Assembly (NCBI GenBank): GCA_030629105.1
Contig: DAOVPS010000109.1
Coordinates: forward strand, 1-11,063
From: JABLTI01 sp030629105
Lineage (GTDB): Archaea > Asgardarchaeota > Heimdallarchaeia > JABLTI01
Length of the DNA: 11,063 nucleotides
Reading direction: 5' to 3'
A model generated the notes under the pieces. That model did not search any database. It was given only the letters and a program-made list of their open reading frames with translations, and was not told where the DNA came from. Every line of letters begins with the position of its first letter. Position 1 is the first letter of the stretch. Positions 8,001 through 11,063 of this stretch are shown here, piece after piece. The position numbers and the translations under genes are program-made.

Positions 8001-8442
8001 GAAGAGAAATTAATGGGGCTCTATGTTTTAGTGCGTGTCTAGTAGACTCTAAGAGAAGAGCTTTTCCGAATTTTTGTCCTTGATACGCAGGATCAACCCC
8101 TATTAACCCAACATACCAAGCATCAGATAGATTCCAAGATCTACTACAGATACTTACACCCACTATTTTATTCTCATCTTCTGGAGCATTAATTATAAAA
8201 CGACTTGAATGATCTAAACCTTTGAATCTCTTTTCTAAATACTCACCAGTGAATTCAAAATTCCCGCCAAAACCACCTGGCCAGCTATCAGTATCATTGA
8301 ATGTTTTGTAACAACTCGCTAATGCATCGTAGTCTTTTCTTTCTTCACGTAAGGTTCTAATTAGTTCTGTTTTTTCATCTTGAAGGAAGATTATTTCTCT
8401 GATATCTTGACTAGTCTTATCTGTGCTTCTTTTTGGGTTCAT
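5095..8442 (-). CDS. large fusion protein: N-terminal GNAT acetyltransferase plus about 900 residues of beta-sandwich domains
   Basis: From ATG 8442 this is 1115 residues ending in TGA with TAA as the next codon. About residues 20-180 form a GNAT domain: SWPGGFGG, then WYVGLIGVDPAYQGQKFGKALL (motif A; QGQKFG is a tolerated variant of RxxGxG), then LHTWGGNLKAMPLYKKQGY (motif B). A short helical linker leads to Ig-like domains (about 255-360 and 365-465; FPITLTIRNNSS recalls NEW3-type domains), a beta-supersandwich-like block (about 470-720, with GYPFDDDGSEFFN, RKAFIPTSNEPIGFKYLVEN, SYWWPGQTD), another Ig-like stretch (about 735-805), and a final beta-rich block rich in Trp/Tyr (about 810-1100). 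No signal peptide or membrane segment is seen, so it is probably cytosolic. The beta part resembles carbohydrate-active mutarotase-like folds, but no catalytic residue is assignable. TTG 8481 is an alternative start, 27 nt from a TATA-like box; I chose the ATG, which has GAGGG about 8-12 nt upstream. Confidence 0.85.
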   Translation of the reverse strand: MNPKRSTDKTSQDIREIIFLQDEKTELIRTLREERKDYDALASCYKTFNDTDSWPGGFGGNFEFTGEYLEKRFKGLDHSSRFIINAPEDENKIVGVSICSRSWNLSDAWYVGLIGVDPAYQGQKFGKALLLESTRHALKHRAPLISLHTWGGNLKAMPLYKKQGYKWRPNTSCYLENYLPQILVYPLFQEIFEKYSWYDSFKPVINQIPDEEFEEKMAIYKYDFVMNEENSLEVWIDRSIGCISGFHKKTESDDLFVKATVPNTEAFIGFEEFPITLTIRNNSSTTKKFQINTQHSDKFKLKGEKIQEITVEPEAEKIIQYSASFKHDTNEFDMKVHIQNYSEHQIIFDIKSDGISFPIKIGKAPLHAIKILTAPANYNTIPNHQFTLPLEIINCFGEEKVVKIEITDTDFITFKKKQHEVKISKYDTILEIVAETGSTETLVDFVKVRATTKDNELLQERLLPVVIFNENKTVVYEFEQQVYIENKHYLVRFNRKPQPWSNEIYITDKLRRLCINGNAIILGYPFDDDGSEFFNLQLTHEIKKESNGVWIFSTGLSEDKKGIKVTRKAFIPTSNEPIGFKYLVENLTDKPISDLGIQLGSYWWPGQTDVKNVVIPTTDGIKTGNMDEVPTIFEDDPSYFSEGWRATEYVSGTIGFLCDLSKIDKIRPRRFPSIDYKIAELKGKTSYETPFTYYYFTDSWQAVRKMWQDKFHYSPDNELQFYRFPEKMKKFGFINKVEGESLAQGVIIDKNQKTINVAFDAPGTTTLKGKVDITLEEKITEPSSFKIKSHKERFWQEEIKIKAPKSYVIGGKITFDCKTKKYDTPIAFAFYDKKKDVTITKSSVENKEVLEVNNGYLKFKGSKDFKGYVFFLSPADDDHNYLLTNFPESKPFLWFNHFYGGLGPIVKPKHFWIGDEEYFDNITFDSYEIEEGNWKGIGFKSNVLTFHPTIKGIQVDNRFLTLPDSPIVLGQQVFTNLSGSTRNLYAHTTADLKTSNSEKDRYFIQDKQGNTMTYQLQDHESEVGYEKLYGNLWSAFKKADNKYYFGVACPRGQFINSVYPYSVNLTHISLTRNAREIKVKPNETITLNTLFILTTQLEQIAPFGSNNLSDLLKDK

Positions 8443-8503
8443 GACCTTACACCCTCTGGAAAATTCTCTCAAAATTCCCAATTACGACTTAGCGAAAACT
8501 TCT

Positions 8504-8513
8504 CTTATTTTAG
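8504..8513 (-). promoter_or_regulatory. TATA-like box upstream of the GNAT/beta-sandwich gene
   Basis: CTAAAATAAG on the minus strand is centred about 27 nt before TTG 8481 and 66 nt before ATG 8442. Transcription would begin near 8482. That gives either a leaderless TTG start or a leader of about 40 nt carrying the GAGGG motif in front of the ATG. Confidence 0.35.
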
Positions 8514-8526
8514 TTTTAGGTTTACT

Positions 8527-9231
8527 CTAGGATGTTTCTTGTTCTTCATCAAGGACTATTTTTGGTTCTTGAGCTATCTCGACACTTCTATACGCTAGTT
8601 TGTTAATCAGTATTAGTGATGAACCTAGTGCAAGAAAAACAGCAACTAAAACACCTAATACAAGAAAGTAGTCACCCAAACCTAATGTATCAATATTCAA
8701 GAAAGGATAGAGATAACTACCAAGGAATTTTCCATGAAGAACTGATAAAATAATATACAAAATTGGATAAATAATCCAAAAAGCAAGATTGATCCACTTG
8801 TATTTTACCTTCTTTACTGTGAAAATCCAATCAAGAACAAAAGCTATTGGAACAAAATAATGAATTACAATATTAGTGAAAATATCAAATTGTGTTGGTG
8901 GATCGTAGGTTGGGCTAAGCATAATTGCAAAGCCTAAGAATGTAATCAAAATGTAGATTGTTATCCCACCCTTTAAAGCACCTTCGACTTTCTTCAATCG
9001 ATCAGAGTTAAAATGAAATATGACCGCAAGTGTTAACCATATTGCAGCTAACAAATTCGTTTGCATTGTGTAATACCTATAGCTTCTAAGTCCCGCAATG
9101 AAGCCTGATAAAGCATCTATTTGACCTCGTGCAGTTCTCACAAACATCAAAATTAGTACCAACCAAGTAAATAATCCTAAAATTATTCTGTAGCTAAAGA
9201 CTAGTTTTCTAAAATGTTTCCAATTAAACAT
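8527..9231 (-). CDS. Pr6Pr-family integral membrane protein
   Basis: From ATG 9231 this is 234 residues with a TAG stop. Six hydrophobic segments lie near 12-31, 58-74, 86-105, 120-138, 147-164 and 187-209, with a charged C-terminal tail (EIAQEPKIVLDEEQE). The family pattern is clear: YRYYTMQTNLL after the first loop (51-61), HYFVPIAFVLDWIF (124-137), FWIIYPILYI (151-160), and HGKFLGSYLYPFLNIDTLG (166-184). These match the Pr6Pr family of six-helix membrane proteins (FAR-17a/AIG1-like), whose function is not established. The frame is open to a TTG at 9249, six codons upstream, but ATG is more likely. An AT-rich box (gttaaaattt) is just upstream. It is followed by the large GNAT fusion on the same strand with an 84-nt gap holding that gene's own promoter-like box, so co-transcription is possible but not needed. 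Confidence 0.85.
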   Translation of the reverse strand: MFNWKHFRKLVFSYRIILGLFTWLVLILMFVRTARGQIDALSGFIAGLRSYRYYTMQTNLLAAIWLTLAVIFHFNSDRLKKVEGALKGGITIYILITFLGFAIMLSPTYDPPTQFDIFTNIVIHYFVPIAFVLDWIFTVKKVKYKWINLAFWIIYPILYIILSVLHGKFLGSYLYPFLNIDTLGLGDYFLVLGVLVAVFLALGSSLILINKLAYRSVEIAQEPKIVLDEEQETS

Positions 9232-9260
9232 GGGAATTGCCAGCTGCAAATTTTAACGTT

Positions 9261-9277
9261 CTATGGATATGCTATGG
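9261..9277. repeat. short direct repeat in the divergent promoter region
   Basis: CTATGG occurs twice with an 11-bp period (9261-9266 and 9272-9277), about one helical turn, between the divergent Pr6Pr gene and the UGA-interrupted gene. It could be a paired binding site, but the unit is short and may be chance. Confidence 0.2.
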
Positions 9278-9320
9278 AAATTAAAAAGTATTGTATCGAA
9301 AAAGGATATTTGACCAGAGT

Positions 9321-9328
9321 ATTAAAAT
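9321..9328 (+). promoter_or_regulatory. TATA-like box of the UGA-interrupted membrane protein gene
   Basis: ATTAAAAT is centred 27 nt before the ATG at 9352, which places transcription start on or next to the start codon (leaderless). An intact promoter suggests the gene is, or was recently, expressed. Confidence 0.5.
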
Positions 9329-9351
9329 GATAATAACTAGAATGGTATTTT

Positions 9352-9828
9352 ATGAGTGAAAATAAACCTTTGAATTTGAAATTAATAATTATTCGATTTA
9401 CCTATTGGATTGGAGTGCTACTTGATTTTCTCGTTGCACTAGCGACCACAATCTATATGCTTTCACCAGATGATACATTTATTAATGATATTTTTGGTTA
9501 TACGACAATAACTGATATTGGATATGCTATTCTTGTTTTTGAAACTGCTTTAATGTGGGGGTGAACTGCTTTGCTCATTTGGGCTGATAGAAAACCAATA
9601 GAACGCAGAGGTGTTCTACTTCTAACTATAGTTCCAGTTGTTGGAATGATGTTAGTCTTTAACACTGTAGGTTTCATTGATGGTAATCCCTTCATTTCTG
9701 ATTTTATAATTGTAATTCAATCATTAATTATTGTGTTATACGTTGTTAGTTATGTATTTGCAATAAAATTAGCGAAAGATAACAGCAATAATACTGATTC
9801 ATTGAATGAGAAGTCATTAGGAGTTTAG
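9352..9828 (+). pseudogene. small four-helix membrane protein interrupted by one in-frame UGA codon
   Basis: One frame runs from ATG 9352 to TAG 9826-9828 (158 codons) with a single TGA at 9562-9564, codon 71. It reads ...FETALMWG-(UGA)-TALLIWADRKPIERRG... . Helices lie near residues 11-35, 53-80, 88-107 and 114-138, and the UGA falls inside the second. Both halves are hydrophobic in the same frame with no sign of drift. Homologues as I recall them have GWT-x-LL-x-WADRKP here, so UGA replaces UGG (Trp) by one G-to-A change. The options are a recent nonsense mutation, a sequence error, or readthrough. If strictly translated, the products would be 70 residues, plus perhaps an 85-residue piece from TTG 9571, which has no ribosome site. 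Function unknown. It has its own promoter-like box and a terminator hairpin. Confidence 0.7.
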
Positions 9829-9857
9829 TACGGAACTCCTCTACTTCTTCATTTTTT
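9810..9857 (+). terminator. terminator hairpin with T-rich tail
   Basis: AGGAGTT (9819-9825) pairs with AACTCCT (9834-9840) around an 8-nt loop. GAAGT (9810-9814) and ACTTC (9843-9847) can extend the stem past an internal loop. A T-run (9852-9857) follows. It overlaps the stop codon of the preceding membrane protein gene and separates it from the next gene. Confidence 0.6.
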
Positions 9858-9870
9858 CATATGACATATT

Positions 9871-9877
9871 ATTTATA
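9871..9877 (+). promoter_or_regulatory. TATA-like box of the four-helix membrane protein gene
   Basis: ATTTATA, in an AT-rich stretch, is centred about 35 nt before the GTG at 9909. Together with the preceding terminator this suggests the gene is transcribed on its own. Confidence 0.35.
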
Positions 9878-9908
9878 TTCGTTGATTCTGTTTTAAACTT
9901 GAGTTATT

Positions 9909-10286
9909 GTGATAAATGAAATTCTTATCTATATTGGATCGGTTATCATTATTCTTTGGGGAATTGCTCACGTTATACCTACGAAAAACGTAGTAAAAGG
10001 ATTCGGAGACATATCAGAAGATAATAAGAAAATTATTACGCTTGAATGGATTGCTGAAGGAATCGCTCTTTGTTTTATTGGTATTCTAGCGATTTTTATA
10101 ACAATATTTGGTGATGTCACTAGTCTAACAAATCAACTGGTTTATTGGATCAGTTCAGCAACAATGTTTGGGTTAGGTATTCTTACATTATTAACCGGTG
10201 CCAGAACACCTATAATACCTTTCAAAATTTGTCCTGCAATTTTGACAGTTGTTATTACTTTATTCATGCTAGGGAGTTTGTTGTGA
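9909..10286 (+). CDS. small conserved four-helix membrane protein of unknown function
   Basis: A GTG start gives 125 residues ending in TGA. An in-frame TGA lies at 9900-9902, and GTG is the first usable codon after it, placing the first helix at the N-terminus. Helices lie near 5-24, 46-69, 78-98 and 106-125. Conserved-looking features are WGIAHVIPTKNVVKGFGDIS (17-36) followed by DNKKIITLEWIAEG (38-51), and the TGARTPIIPFKICP block (95-108). From memory, proteins with this WGIAH-PT-x-VV-x-GFG and EWIAEG pattern are widespread in archaea and some bacteria and are annotated only as hypothetical membrane proteins. No known transport or enzyme motif is seen. It is flanked by hairpins on both sides. 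Confidence 0.85.
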   Translation: MINEILIYIGSVIIILWGIAHVIPTKNVVKGFGDISEDNKKIITLEWIAEGIALCFIGILAIFITIFGDVTSLTNQLVYWISSATMFGLGILTLLTGARTPIIPFKICPAILTVVITLFMLGSLL

Positions 10287-10310
10287 AGCAAACTTCAAAG
10301 TTAATTTTTT
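10284..10310 (+). terminator. small hairpin plus T6 after the four-helix membrane protein
   Basis: TGAAG-CAAA-CTTCA is a 5-bp stem with a 4-nt loop that begins at the stop codon. It is followed by aagttaa and six T (10305-10310). The short stem makes it modest, but the T-run is correctly placed. A 10-bp palindrome (ctcctaggag, 10316-10325) comes just after it. Confidence 0.45.
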
Positions 10311-10412
10311 AGAACCTCCTAGGAGCTCTTGGACAGGAGATTATTGAAAGTAAAAGAAATTTGTAGGAAGAACCTGTATATCTTTTAGAAACCTTTTTTT
10401 TAACTTGAATTA

Positions 10413-10422
10413 CTTTTAAAAG
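10413..10422 (+). promoter_or_regulatory. TATA-like box of the S9 peptidase gene
   Basis: CTTTTAAAAG is centred about 27 nt before ATG 10444, implying a leaderless transcript. A run of eight T (10393-10400) lies a little upstream. Confidence 0.5.
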
Positions 10423-10443
10423 AACCACATTAGGTGTTACTTC

Positions 10444-11063
10444 ATGAATGAAAAAATTACTCCTCCTATTGCTAAAAAAGAAGTGAAAATTACTGAGCTT
10501 TTTGATCAGAAATTTGAAGATAATTATTTCTGGCTTAGAAATAAAGAGAACCAAGAAGTTATTGATTATTTGATTGCTGAAAATGAATATACTGGGGAAA
10601 TAACCAAACACCTAGACACTTTTAATGAAAATCTATTTGTTGAAATGAAGAATAGAATCAAAGAAGATGACGAAAGTGTACCTTACAAACTCAATGATTA
10701 TTATTATTTTAATAAAAACGAGAAAGATAAAGAGTACAAGATTTATTTCAGGAAGCATCTGAATTTAGAAGCTGAAGAAGAGAAAATTCTAGATGTAAAC
10801 GAATTAGCTAAAGAGGTTGATTATTTTTGGCTTCAAAGATATAAGATAAGCCCAAATCAAAAGAAGTTAGCTTATTCATTTGATAATACTGGGTATGAAA
10901 AATTTATCGTACAAATTAAAGATCTTGAAACCGGAGAAACTAGTACACCTGGTATGGAAAATATTGGTTGGAATCTTGAGTGGGCTGATGATACAACAAT
11001 TTATTATACTATCAGAGACGATGCTCAAAGAGCCTATGCAGTAAAGAGACATATTCTTGGCAC
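10444..11063 (+). CDS. ptrB: oligopeptidase B-like prolyl oligopeptidase family (S9A) peptidase, N-terminal part (3' end outside window)
   Basis: The ATG at 10444 opens a frame that is still open at the window end, giving 206 residues. The N-terminus follows oligopeptidase B closely: PPIAKK (7-12), DNYFWLRNKENQEV (26-39), IDYLIAENEYTG (40-51), then DYYYF and IYFRKH of the first propeller blade, the ILDVNELA segment, ISPNQKKLAYSFDNTGYE (about 147-164) and IKDLETGET. It reaches the RH-x-LG segment of the beta-propeller, where the window ends. Enzymes of this family are cytosolic serine peptidases of about 680-700 residues that cut short peptides after Arg or Lys. The Ser-Asp-His catalytic domain is C-terminal and lies outside the window, so activity cannot be verified. 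No signal peptide. The symbol is given for the family; another S9A subfamily remains possible. Confidence 0.88.
   Translation, partial: MNEKITPPIAKKEVKITELFDQKFEDNYFWLRNKENQEVIDYLIAENEYTGEITKHLDTFNENLFVEMKNRIKEDDESVPYKLNDYYYFNKNEKDKEYKIYFRKHLNLEAEEEKILDVNELAKEVDYFWLQRYKISPNQKKLAYSFDNTGYEKFIVQIKDLETGETSTPGMENIGWNLEWADDTTIYYTIRDDAQRAYAVKRHILG

Noticed and set aside
8041..8100. Apparently broken acetyl-CoA loop (QGQKFG instead of RxxGxG) in the large fusion
   Set aside because: Lys at the first Gly of the loop occurs in many GNATs (QGKKIG-type), so loss of activity cannot be claimed.
5057..8598. Several plus-strand open frames opposite the large GNAT fusion (for example 7028-7291, 7702-8013)
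   Set aside because: They are antisense to a 1115-residue gene with recognisable domains; compositions are typical of shadows.
9352..9828. Whole-genome reassignment of UGA to tryptophan
   Set aside because: All other Trp codons in the window are TGG although the DNA is AT-rich, no other gene has an internal TGA, and TGA ends two genes at the expected lengths.
10309..10611. Minus-strand open frame of 100 codons
   Set aside because: It overlaps the promoter and start of the S9 peptidase, whose family match is strong.
1..11063. CRISPR array, insertion sequence, integrase, tRNA or rRNA genes
   Set aside because: No regularly spaced repeats, transposase or recombinase motifs, or cloverleaf-like sequences were found by reading both strands; a covariance-model scan would be needed to exclude small RNAs.

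Overview
The window looks like archaeal chromosome, and an Asgard-type archaeon is my best guess. It is AT-rich. Several genes have an AT-rich, TATA-like box centred about 27 nt before the start codon, which fits leaderless archaeal transcription (clearest before 9352 and 10444). The small membrane families at 9352-9828 and 9909-10286 are, from memory, mostly archaeal. The lineage is inference; no rRNA, tRNA or informational marker gene is present. All tryptophans in the intact genes are TGG, and TGA is used as a stop at two gene ends, so the standard code applies.

Layout. 1-762 (+) is the 3' end of a surface-type protein ending in a beta-sandwich (LamG / thrombospondin C-terminal-like) domain. 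812-1849 (-) encodes a tandem GNAT acetyltransferase, divergent from 1958-3157 (+), a class III PLP aminotransferase. A perfect 16-bp palindrome sits between their two TATA-like boxes. A hairpin separates the aminotransferase from a convergent small alpha/beta-barrel protein (3228-3521, -). Next on the minus strand come a multi-membrane DUF418-like protein with a DUF4190-like tail (3703-4872), a very large GNAT plus beta-sandwich fusion of about 1115 residues (5095-8442), and a Pr6Pr-family membrane protein (8527-9231). On the plus strand follow a small membrane protein interrupted by one in-frame UGA (9352-9828), a four-helix membrane protein (9909-10286), and the N-terminal third of an oligopeptidase B-like S9 peptidase (10444 to the window end).

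The genes do not form one pathway. Most have their own promoter-like box and terminator-like hairpin, as in a region of single-gene units. The most notable points are two genes that look broken (a UGA in a transmembrane helix, and a frameshifted N-terminus of the DUF418-like gene), the palindromic operator candidate, the GNAT/beta-sandwich fusion, and the thrombospondin-like lectin-fold domain. I see no CRISPR array, transposase, integrase, tRNA or rRNA. No gene-free stretch exceeds 300 bases.
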